Below, one piece after another: positions 24,402 through 31,393 of a stretch of 35,022 nt of DNA. This stretch comes from Deltaproteobacteria bacterium. Its GTDB lineage: Bacteria; Desulfobacterota; Desulfuromonadia; Geobacterales; Pseudopelobacteraceae. The notes under the pieces are model-generated. The model was given only the letters and a program-made list of their open reading frames with translations. It did not search any database and had not been told where the DNA came from. The stretch lies in the NCBI GenBank assembly GCA_021778115.1, contig JAJYCS010000019.1, positions 1-35,022 of the forward strand, written 5' to 3'. How positions within the stretch are numbered: the stretch's first letter is position 1; every line of letters begins with the position of its first letter. A program made the translations under genes and the position numbers.

Positions 24402-26405
24402 ATGTCTGATCCGCTGTTTCAACCGATAACCATACAGGGTATGACCTTGTCAAACCGGATCGTCATGCCGGCCATGCACCTGAACATGGCCCGCCGCTAT
24501 GAGGTGACGGACCAGTTGGTGGCGTTCTACGCCGAGCGGGCCAAGGGGGGGGCAGCCCTGATCACGGTGGGATACGCCACCGTGGATGAACGTTCCGGCA
24601 ACCCAGGCAACATCGGCGCCCACCGGGACCATCTGATCCCCGGCCTTGCCCGGCTGGCAACGGCCATCAAGGAGCAGGGGAGCCGCGCGGCGGTGCAGCT
24701 GAACCATGCCGGACGGTACAACCACTCCATGCTGATGGGGGGCAAGCGGCCAGTGGCCCCGTCGCCGGTCCCGTCTCGTCTCACCCGGGAAGAGCCGGAG
24801 GAGTTGAACCAGGCCGGCATCGACGAACTGGTCGCCGCCTTTGCCGCAGCGGCAAAGCGGGTGCAGCGGGCCGGTTTCGACGCGGTGGAGATCCTGGCCG
24901 GCACTGGCTACCTGATCAGTTCCTTTCTCTCTCCCTACACCAACCGCCGCAGCGACGGCTACGGCGGCCCATTTGACAACCGCTGCCGGTTCGGTCTTGA
25001 GGTGGTCGCGGCGGTGCGGGCCGCGGTGGGACCGCGTTTCCCTCTGATGGTCCGGATGAACGGCAACGATTTCATGCCCGGCGGCAACAGCAGGCAGGAG
25101 CTGCAGGAGTTCGCCGTCCGCCTGGAACAGGCCGGCGTAGACGCCCTCTGCGTCAACGTGGGGTGGCATGAGGCCAGGGTTCCCCAGATCGTCACCGAGG
25201 TCCCCCGGGGGATGTTCGGGTACCTGGCTCGGGGGATCAAGGAACGGGTATCGGTGCCGGTCATCGCCAGCCATCGGATTAACGATCCGGCCACGGCCCG
25301 CAGGCTACTGGAGGCCGGTGATTGCGATCTGGTGGCGATGGGGCGGGCACTGATCGCCGATCCCCAGTTGCCGGTAAAGGCCAGGGAGGGTGAGGAGGCG
25401 GAGATCGTCCACTGCGTGGCCTGCGCGCAGGGCTGTTTCGACAACCTCTTCAAGATGAAGAGCGTCGAGTGTCTCTGCAACCCCAGGGCCGGCCACGAAC
25501 AGGAGTGGCGGCTCGAGCGGGTGAGCCGTCCCCGCAAGGTTCTGGTGGTGGGTGGCGGTCCGGCCGGGATGAGCGCGGCCCTGGCAGCGGCCCAGCGGGG
25601 GCACCGGGTCATGCTTCTTGAGCAGAAGGGGCGTCTGGGGGGGCAGCTACAGCTGGCCGGCGCTCCGCCGGGACGCCATGAGTTCCTGACCCTGGCCGCC
25701 GATCTTGAGCATCAGCTGCTCTGGAACGGGGTACAGGTGGCCCTGGGACAGGCGGTGGACCTGCCGATTATCGAGGCCAAACAGCCCGATCTGGTGGTGC
25801 TGGCCACCGGCGGCGAGCCGGTCAGGCCACCGATTCCGGGGGTCGAGCTGCCCCAGGTGGTGCAGGCCTGGCAGGTGCTGGCCGGTGAGGTTACGGTGGG
25901 ACGGCGGGTGGTGGTGATCGGTGGCGGCGCCGTGGGGGTGGAGACCGCCCTTCTGTTGGCCGAGGAGGGGAGCCTCACCGGAGAGGAACTGAAGTTCCTG
26001 CTGGTCCATGGTGCTGAGACCCCGGATGAGCTGCGTCGTCTGGCGCTCAAGGGGTACCGTGAGGTGACCGTGGTGGAGATGGTGGATGAGCTGGGGCTGA
26101 ACTTCGGCCGCAGCACCCGCTGGGGGATGCTGTTGGACCTGGAACAGACCGGCATCAAGGCCCTCACCGAGAGCAGGGTGCTGGAGATTACGCCGACCGA
26201 GGTGCTGCTTGAACGGGCCGGGAGTAAGGAACGGCTGGTAGCCGATACGGTGGTGCTGGCGGTGGGGACCAGGCCCTGCAATCCCCTTGAACAGGGGTTG
26301 GTGGCCCGGGGTATCCCGTACCGGCTGGTGGGGGACGCCGCATCGCCGGGGATGGTGTTTGACGCCATCCATCAGGGGTTTGCGGCAACCGCATCCTATG
26401 AGTGA
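24402..26405 (+). CDS. fadH: 2,4-dienoyl-CoA reductase (FadH-type, FMN/FAD/4Fe-4S)
   Basis: A 667-residue old-yellow-enzyme-family reductase. The N-terminal TIM barrel (about 1-335) binds FMN and substrate (MPAMHLNMA; HAGRYNHSM). The [4Fe-4S] cysteines are Cys338, Cys341, Cys345 and Cys357, with exactly the spacing of E. coli FadH. FAD (VLVVGGGPAGMSAALAAA) and NAD(P) (RVVVIGGGAVGVETALLLAE) binding folds follow. The enzyme would reduce 2,4-dienoyl-CoA made during breakdown of unsaturated acids. Enoate reductases and trimethylamine dehydrogenase share this layout, but the neighbouring fad genes and the isomerase downstream favour FadH. AGGGGGTGAACC precedes the ATG, which is three bases after the previous stop. 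Confidence 0.87.
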   Translation: MSDPLFQPITIQGMTLSNRIVMPAMHLNMARRYEVTDQLVAFYAERAKGGAALITVGYATVDERSGNPGNIGAHRDHLIPGLARLATAIKEQGSRAAVQLNHAGRYNHSMLMGGKRPVAPSPVPSRLTREEPEELNQAGIDELVAAFAAAAKRVQRAGFDAVEILAGTGYLISSFLSPYTNRRSDGYGGPFDNRCRFGLEVVAAVRAAVGPRFPLMVRMNGNDFMPGGNSRQELQEFAVRLEQAGVDALCVNVGWHEARVPQIVTEVPRGMFGYLARGIKERVSVPVIASHRINDPATARRLLEAGDCDLVAMGRALIADPQLPVKAREGEEAEIVHCVACAQGCFDNLFKMKSVECLCNPRAGHEQEWRLERVSRPRKVLVVGGGPAGMSAALAAAQRGHRVMLLEQKGRLGGQLQLAGAPPGRHEFLTLAADLEHQLLWNGVQVALGQAVDLPIIEAKQPDLVVLATGGEPVRPPIPGVELPQVVQAWQVLAGEVTVGRRVVVIGGGAVGVETALLLAEEGSLTGEELKFLLVHGAETPDELRRLALKGYREVTVVEMVDELGLNFGRSTRWGMLLDLEQTGIKALTESRVLEITPTEVLLERAGSKERLVADTVVLAVGTRPCNPLEQGLVARGIPYRLVGDAASPGMVFDAIHQGFAATASYE

Positions 26406-26430
26406 TCCAGAGATGAGAAAGGGGCAAACG

Positions 26431-27000
26431 GTGGCAAACCATCTTACCAGAGGTGTTGTGACGCTCTGCTTGCTGCTGTTCACGGCGTTGCCGGTGCGGG
26501 CCATGACGGTATACGGCGTATCAGTGGACAACGCGGTCACCATGAATGGACAGACCTTGCAGCTGAACGGATTTGGTCTCCGTACCAAATGGTTCTTCAA
26601 GATCTATGTCGGCGCCTTCTACGTACCCCAGTTGATCCATACCAGCGCTGAGGCGGTCAGGTACCAGGGTGACCGCTTGATTCGCCTCCATTTTGTGTAC
26701 AGCAAAGTCTCGCGGGACAAGGTGCTGGAGGCGTTGAATGAGGCGTTTGAGAACAATTCTCCGGGCTTTACCGGCACCGCCGATGCCCGTCAGTTCAGAT
26801 CCTGGTTCAGCCATGATTTTCTCCGAGGGGATCAGTTGGACTTGGCGTTGGGTGCTGACAGCAGTGTGGTGGTGACGCATAATGGTCGGTTGCTCGGTTC
26901 CATGATCTCAAAGCCGTTACAAGCAGCGATCATGCGCGCCTTTTTCGGCGTGTATCCTGCCGATGAGGCACTCAAACGAGGTATGCTCGGGATGCTTTAG
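26431..27000 (+). CDS. Secreted chalcone isomerase-like protein, copy A
   Basis: A 189-residue exported protein with a chalcone-isomerase-like domain. A signal peptide (hydrophobic core VVTLCLLLFTALPVRA) is followed by the domain: LNGFGLRTKWFFKIYVGAFY, LHFVYSKV, ENNSPGFTGTADAR, FLRGDQLDL, HNGRLLG and PADEALKRGMLG. GTG 26431 is chosen as start because AAAGGGG lies about six bases before it; in-frame ATGs at 26398 and 26413 have no ribosome site. The fold is related to plant fatty-acid-binding proteins, and bacterial members usually have no known catalysis. It lies between fadH and the enoyl-CoA isomerase and closely resembles copy B. Likely role: binding fatty acids in the periplasm (inference). 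Confidence 0.78.
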   Translation: MANHLTRGVVTLCLLLFTALPVRAMTVYGVSVDNAVTMNGQTLQLNGFGLRTKWFFKIYVGAFYVPQLIHTSAEAVRYQGDRLIRLHFVYSKVSRDKVLEALNEAFENNSPGFTGTADARQFRSWFSHDFLRGDQLDLALGADSSVVVTHNGRLLGSMISKPLQAAIMRAFFGVYPADEALKRGMLGML

Positions 27001-27022
27001 GACCCGGTAAAGGACGTCGACC

Positions 27023-27796
27023 ATGACTACAACGATGACAGGGATAGAGGCTGCCGAGGCCGAGGGGATCCTGACCCTGCGGATCAACCGGCCTGACAAG
27101 AAAAACGCCCTCACGCCGGCCATGTATGAAGGACTCACCGCCGGCCTGCGCCGGGCCGACCAGGACCAGGGGATCAGGGCGGTCATTATCACCGGCGGTG
27201 ATGCCTGTTTTACCGCCGGCAACGACCTGCAGGACTTTCTCCAGACCCCGCCTTTGGGGGAAGAAAGTCCGGTGATGCAGTTTCTGCTTACCATCAGCGA
27301 GACTCGAACCCCGATTGTGGCGGCCGTAAACGGCGTGGCGGTGGGGGTGGGCACCACCATGCTGCTGCACTGTGACCTGGTGGTGGCCGCCGAGGACGCC
27401 CTGTTCCAGATGCCGTTTGTCAACCTGGGGCTGTGCGCCGAGGCCGCCTCAACCCTGCTCATGCCCCAGTTGATGGGGCAGCGGCGGGCGGCCGAACTGC
27501 TGCTGCTGGGTGAACGGTTCTCACCGCGGCAGGGCGTTGCAGTTGGTCTGGTCAACCGGGTGGTGCCTGCCTACGAAGTGGCCACGGTCGCCCGGCAGCT
27601 GGCCGTTGCCCTGGCTGCCCAACCCCCCGATGCCCTGCAGTTGACCAAGCGGCTGCTGAAAGCGGCAAACAGCAGCGCGGTGCGGGAGACCATCCTGGCC
27701 GAGGGACGCCATTTTGCCGAACTGTTACGTCGGCCTGAGGCCAAAGAGGCCTTAAGCGCCTTTCTTGAACATCGTCCCCCTGATTTTTCCCGCTGA
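27023..27796 (+). CDS. Enoyl-CoA isomerase of crotonase superfamily (ECI2-like)
   Basis: A 257-residue crotonase-fold protein. The oxyanion-hole segments ITGGDACFTAGNDLQDF and VAAVNGVAVGVGTTMLLHCD are clear. The hydratase Glu in the usual PE position is replaced by Phe (FQMPFVNLGLCAEAAS), whereas Glu140 in CAEAAS aligns with the catalytic Glu of peroxisomal/ECI2-type delta3,delta2-enoyl-CoA isomerases (PF-x2-LG-x2-xE pattern). It is therefore better read as an isomerase that moves a 3-double bond to the 2-position than as a hydratase. This fits with fadH two genes upstream, since both are needed for unsaturated chains. AAAGGA precedes the ATG. It stands between the two chalcone-isomerase-like genes. 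Confidence 0.85.
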   Translation: MTTTMTGIEAAEAEGILTLRINRPDKKNALTPAMYEGLTAGLRRADQDQGIRAVIITGGDACFTAGNDLQDFLQTPPLGEESPVMQFLLTISETRTPIVAAVNGVAVGVGTTMLLHCDLVVAAEDALFQMPFVNLGLCAEAASTLLMPQLMGQRRAAELLLLGERFSPRQGVAVGLVNRVVPAYEVATVARQLAVALAAQPPDALQLTKRLLKAANSSAVRETILAEGRHFAELLRRPEAKEALSAFLEHRPPDFSR

Positions 27797-27843
27797 TATG
27801 CAGCGCAGATATTACTCTCATGGAGAGCACAAGGAGTGAACCG

Positions 27844-28398
27844 ATGAAGAGATTGCTGGTGGTGATCAGTATGTTGTGTCTCTGGACCGGCACGGCCTCA
27901 GCCCTGCAGGTGGCCGGTGTCAACCTGAGCCCTGTTCTGCAGTTGCATAACCGGACGTTGCACCTAAACGGCTACGGCATCCGGAAGAAGTTTTTCTTCA
28001 AGATCTACGTGGGGTCACTGTACAGCGTCGATCGCCTGACCTCCGGCGAGGCAGCCCTGCGGGACAGCGGCGATAAGCTGATCCGGATGAACTTTCTCTA
28101 CAGCCGGGTTGAACCGGAGAAGATCGTGGAGGCCTTTGCTGATGGGCTCCGTGAAAATAGCCCAGCTGTGGCGGGGACTGCCGATGCCAGGCGTTTTCTT
28201 GGACTCTTCCGTAACGATTTCGTCCGGGGGGATCAGGTTGACCTCTACCTCGGCGGTGACGGCACGGTAACCGCCAGTCACAACGGCCGCCTGCTGGGGG
28301 TGCTGCACTCGGTGCCGCTGGCACGGGCGGTACTGGCCATCTACCTGGGGCAGAATCCGGCCGATGACGATCTGAAGGCAGGGATGTTGGGGCACTAA
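27844..28398 (+). CDS. Secreted chalcone isomerase-like protein, copy B
   Basis: A 184-residue exported protein paralogous to copy A, alignable over the whole mature domain almost without gaps. A signal peptide (LLVVISMLCLWTGTASA) is followed by LNGYGIRKKFFFKIYVGSLY, MNFLYSRV, ENSPAVAGTADARRF, FVRGDQVDLYLG, HNGRLLG and PADDDLKAGMLG. The start at 27844 has AAGGAG just upstream; the in-frame ATG at 27820 has none. Conserved aromatic and basic positions in the FFKIYVG strand are shared with copy A, while strand surfaces differ, so the two may have distinct ligands or form a heterodimer. Proposed role: periplasmic fatty-acid or acyl-lipid binding. No enzymatic function is claimed. Confidence 0.8.
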   Translation: MKRLLVVISMLCLWTGTASALQVAGVNLSPVLQLHNRTLHLNGYGIRKKFFFKIYVGSLYSVDRLTSGEAALRDSGDKLIRMNFLYSRVEPEKIVEAFADGLRENSPAVAGTADARRFLGLFRNDFVRGDQVDLYLGGDGTVTASHNGRLLGVLHSVPLARAVLAIYLGQNPADDDLKAGMLGH

Positions 28399-28406
28399 GG
28401 AGTCTG

Positions 28407-28811
28407 ATGATGCGCGAGTATACCACCTCTATCGAGGTTCGCTTTGCCGATCTGGACCTGTACGGCCATGTCAACGGGGTGGCCTACTTCACCTTCATGG
28501 AGACCGCCCGGGTCAAGCTGTTCAGTGCACCGTTTAGGGAGCTGACCCGGCAGGGGGTCTTCCTGGTGGTGGCACGGGCCGAATGCTCCTACGCCCAGCC
28601 GATCCTGCCGGGAGATTCCGTGCTGGTCACCATCTCCGTGTCGAGGATCGGCGGCAGCAGCTTCGAGTTGTCCTATCGGTTGCACGACGGCGCTGGCAAG
28701 GAATACGCCGTTGCCAGTACCACCATGGTCTGTTTTGATAACACAGCCAAGCGCCCGGTGCCGATTCCGGAGCAGCTCAGCCAGCTGCTGCACGATGAAG
28801 ACTCAGTCTGA
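28407..28811 (+). CDS. Acyl-CoA thioesterase, 4HBT/YbgC hotdog family
   Basis: A 134-residue single-hotdog thioesterase. The active-site motif FADLDLYGHVNGVAYFTFME matches the 4-hydroxybenzoyl-CoA thioesterase/YbgC group, with the catalytic Asp in the DLYGHVN segment. The rest (ARAECSYAQPILPGDSVLVTISV and SFELSYRL) is the normal hotdog sheet. Two adjacent ATGs (28407, 28410) follow GGAG; either could be the start. It would hydrolyse acyl-CoA to release CoA, useful as overflow relief when beta-oxidation stalls. Eight bases separate it from copy B and 12 from the chemoreceptor. Confidence 0.87.
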   Translation: MMREYTTSIEVRFADLDLYGHVNGVAYFTFMETARVKLFSAPFRELTRQGVFLVVARAECSYAQPILPGDSVLVTISVSRIGGSSFELSYRLHDGAGKEYAVASTTMVCFDNTAKRPVPIPEQLSQLLHDEDSV

Positions 28812-28823
28812 GGAGAGGGATGT

Positions 28824-30092
28824 ATGCATGCGATGAAGATCAGGACCAGACTGATTGTTGTGGTGGCCTTTGTGGTGATAATGGTCAGTGGGATGGTGAC
28901 GGCAGGTCTCTACGGCATGCAACAGGCCATGGACGGCTTGGAGCAGATACATAGCCTGGCGGGGGTGCAGGGTGAGCAGCTGCAGCAGGTGTACCATACG
29001 GTCAGTGAACGTACCGCACGCATTCGACTGGGTTTGCTAGCGGTTTTCGGTCTCTGCATGATCGTGGCGATCTACCGTTGTGCCCTGCTGGTGCGTGAAC
29101 TGGCTGTGGCTACCCGCAAGCTTTCCGATGCATCGGCCCGTATCGCCTCCGGTGACTTGACCGCTCGTTCGGCCATTGCAGGTGGCGATGAGTTTGCCGA
29201 GATCAGCCATTACTTCGATCAGGTGGGTGAGATGTTTCATGACTTTGCCCGGGGTGTGCTGCTCAGCGCCCGGCAGGTGGAACTGGCCTCACAGCGTCTG
29301 CACGTCTCGGCCGAAGAGATGTCTGCAGGGGTCGATAGTGCGGCGACCCAGATCAATACCGTCTCAGTGGCTGGTGAACAGATGGCCTGCACCTCTGGTG
29401 AGATCGCCCGCAACTGCACCTCGGCGGCAGGCACTGCCAATCTGGCGGCTGATGCGGCTCAAAGCGGTGCTTCCGTGGTACGTGGCAGCGTTCAGACCAT
29501 GGAGCGGATCAGTGGTCAGGTCAGTGGCGCTGCCGGTAACATGGAGAACCTGCGTGGCCGCTCTGAACAGATCGGTGTCATTGTAGCCACCATCGAGGAT
29601 ATTGCCGACCAGACCAATCTGTTGGCCTTAAACGCCGCCATTGAAGCGGCCCGAGCCGGTGAGATGGGGCGCGGTTTTGCTGTGGTTGCTGACGAGGTAC
29701 GGGCACTGGCCGAGCGTACGACGAACGCAACCAAGGAGATCGGCGATATGATCAAGGCTATTCAGATCGAGACTCGCCAGGTGGTGTCGGTTATCCAGGA
29801 AAGCGTCGGCCAGGTGCGGTGTGGTACTGAGGAGAGCCTGCGTTCCGGTGCTGCTCTGGAACAGATTCTGGAACAGGTCCATGGGGTTTCGGGGCAGATC
29901 GCTCAGATCGTCACGGCGGCTGAACAGCAGAGCGCCACTACGGTTGAGATTAGCACGAACATCCAGCATATCTCAGAGGTGATCCGGCAGGCCGGGCATG
30001 GCGCTCGTGAGTCGGAGGGGGCTGCCTCGGAGTTGTCGCGGCTTTCCTCCACACTGATACAGTCGTTGGGAAGATTCAGGCTGGCAACGTAG
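28824..30092 (+). CDS. Methyl-accepting chemotaxis protein with very short periplasmic loop
   Basis: A 422-residue chemoreceptor. Membrane helices lie at about 10-28 and 68-90, separated by a periplasmic part of only about 38 residues, too small for a standard ligand-binding domain. A HAMP domain (about 90-145) and a full signalling coiled coil follow, whose tip ([20 protein letters not shown] region, about 257-297) that contacts CheA/CheW is intact. There is no C-terminal CheR-tethering pentapeptide. AGGAGAGG precedes the ATG; an in-frame ATG at 28833 is a possible alternative. As the last gene of the fatty-acid operon, it may report membrane or energy state, or a ligand delivered by a binding protein. 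The stimulus is unknown. Confidence 0.9.
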   Translation: MHAMKIRTRLIVVVAFVVIMVSGMVTAGLYGMQQAMDGLEQIHSLAGVQGEQLQQVYHTVSERTARIRLGLLAVFGLCMIVAIYRCALLVRELAVATRKLSDASARIASGDLTARSAIAGGDEFAEISHYFDQVGEMFHDFARGVLLSARQVELASQRLHVSAEEMSAGVDSAATQINTVSVAGEQMACTSGEIARNCTSAAGTANLAADAAQSGASVVRGSVQTMERISGQVSGAAGNMENLRGRSEQIGVIVATIEDIADQTNLLALNAAIEAARAGEMGRGFAVVADEVRALAERTTNATKEIGDMIKAIQIETRQVVSVIQESVGQVRCGTEESLRSGAALEQILEQVHGVSGQIAQIVTAAEQQSATTVEISTNIQHISEVIRQAGHGARESEGAASELSRLSSTLIQSLGRFRLAT

Positions 30093-30127
30093 TTTTCTGC
30101 CGCTGTGGACTGGTGGTGTGTGTGGGG

Positions 30128-30193
30128 GACGTGCGGAGATCCTTTGTGCCCTAGCCCAGGGGACAATTGCCCTGCTAGGGCAAGCCGCACGTT
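30128..30193 (+). other. Long imperfect hairpin, possible structured RNA leader or terminator
   Basis: Nested pairing in the 159-base gap before the GGDEF gene: an outer 8-bp stem (ACGTGCGG 30129-30136 with CCGCACGT 30185-30192, plus a possible G-U pair), an asymmetric internal loop, a middle 8-bp stem (GCCCTAGC 30148-30155 with GCTAGGGC 30174-30181), and an inner 4-bp stem (AGGG/CCCT) capped by an eight-base loop. There is no T-tract. It does not match the GEMM or other riboswitch consensus that I can recall. The remainder of the gap (30194-30251) shows no clear promoter. Confidence 0.5.
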
Positions 30194-30251
30194 GTCATGC
30201 AGCGGGTAGCCCACCTGGCCATACAACAGGGTACGTGCACAAGAGAAAGCT

Positions 30252-31367
30252 ATGTCCCTCGTCGGTTGGATGAAACAGGTGGTTTTGCCTCCGGACGATA
30301 TCAAGCAGGCCTTGAGAATCCGGCGCTTCTTGATCGCGGTCGGGGTATATGCCGTCTGTCTGCTGGTCATTTATCTTTCCTGCCGGATGGGGTTGATGTT
30401 GTGGGAAGGATTTGCCGGGTTGCTGGTGATTATCCCCGTTATCAACCTTGCATGCTATCTGGTGCTGCGAAGCGGTCTGAATAAATATGTCCGCGATCCA
30501 AGTCTGACCGAGCTTCAGATCTATTTCGGCGCTTTGGTCACCATGTACGGTCTGTACTACAGCCTCGGTTCCCGAGCGATCTGGTTGCTGTTTTACGTGG
30601 TGGTGCTTCTGTTCGGCTGTTTCCGGATGAATACCGTTGGCTTCCTGCGGGCTAGCGGGTTCATCCTGACCAGCTATTTTATCGTTATCCTGTTGTTAAA
30701 AGATCAACATCCCCAGCGCATCGATCCGAATATCGAGCTGGTGCAGCTCTGCATGCTGGCGTGCATCCTGCTGATTATCTCGGTAATCGGCGGACAGATC
30801 AGCGCCCTGCGGCAGAAACTACACGTAAACAAGGCGGAGTTGGCCCGTTCTCTTGAACATATCCGCGAGATTGCCATCAGGGACGATTTGACCGGCCTGT
30901 TTAACCGCCGTTATCTGATGGAACGGGTCGAGTTTGAAAAGAACAGGGCCAATCGTGATACCCGCCCTTTTTGTCTTGCCCTGGTGGACATCGATCACTT
31001 CAAACAGGTAAACGACCGCCATGGCCATCAGACCGGTGATCTGGTTTTGAGGGGGGTTGCCGGTCTGCTGGCCTCCTCGCTACGCTCCACGGAGTTCTGC
31101 GGTCGTTATGGCGGAGAAGAGTTTGTCATCGTATTGACAGGGACTGACATGGTTGGTGGCCTGCAGGCGGTTGAGCGGCTGCGCTCTGCGGTGGCGGAAC
31201 TTCGTTTTGGCGAACCGGCGCAAGGGCTGATGATTACGGCATCATTCGGTTTGGCAGAGTACCGGTTGGGGGAATCCGTTGAAAACACCATTGGCCGTGC
31301 CGATACGGCTCTGTATCGGGCCAAAGATGCGGGACGAAACCGGGTGGAAACAGAGGCTGTGGGATAA
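30252..31367 (+). CDS. Membrane-bound diguanylate cyclase (GGDEF)
   Basis: A 371-residue protein with about six predicted membrane helices (residues 25-185), a short coiled linker and a GGDEF domain (about 205-370). The active-site motif is GGEEF at residues 287-291 (RYGGEEFVIVL), an active form, and DDLTGLFNRRY and the metal-binding LVDIDHFKQVND are intact, so it should make cyclic di-GMP. The allosteric inhibitory site, normally RxxD five residues before GGDEF, reads Arg-Ser-Thr-Glu, so product inhibition may be weakened. The helix bundle is not a recognised sensor family. The start has only a weak purine-rich ribosome site. It lies between the chemoreceptor and the aldehyde dehydrogenase. 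Confidence 0.9.
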   Translation: MSLVGWMKQVVLPPDDIKQALRIRRFLIAVGVYAVCLLVIYLSCRMGLMLWEGFAGLLVIIPVINLACYLVLRSGLNKYVRDPSLTELQIYFGALVTMYGLYYSLGSRAIWLLFYVVVLLFGCFRMNTVGFLRASGFILTSYFIVILLLKDQHPQRIDPNIELVQLCMLACILLIISVIGGQISALRQKLHVNKAELARSLEHIREIAIRDDLTGLFNRRYLMERVEFEKNRANRDTRPFCLALVDIDHFKQVNDRHGHQTGDLVLRGVAGLLASSLRSTEFCGRYGGEEFVIVLTGTDMVGGLQAVERLRSAVAELRFGEPAQGLMITASFGLAEYRLGESVENTIGRADTALYRAKDAGRNRVETEAVG

Positions 31368-31393
31368 CCTATGGGGTTGTGAGGGATTTGCAG

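Noticed and set aside
26287-26430. An N-terminal extension of the first chalcone-isomerase-like protein overlapping fadH
   Set aside because: The extension would lie in a second frame within fadH and lacks a ribosome site; the signal peptide begins naturally at the GTG at 26431.
30128-30193. A GEMM-type cyclic dinucleotide riboswitch before the GGDEF gene
   Set aside because: The hairpin lacks the conserved GEMM blocks on either strand as I recall them, so only an unassigned structure is reported.
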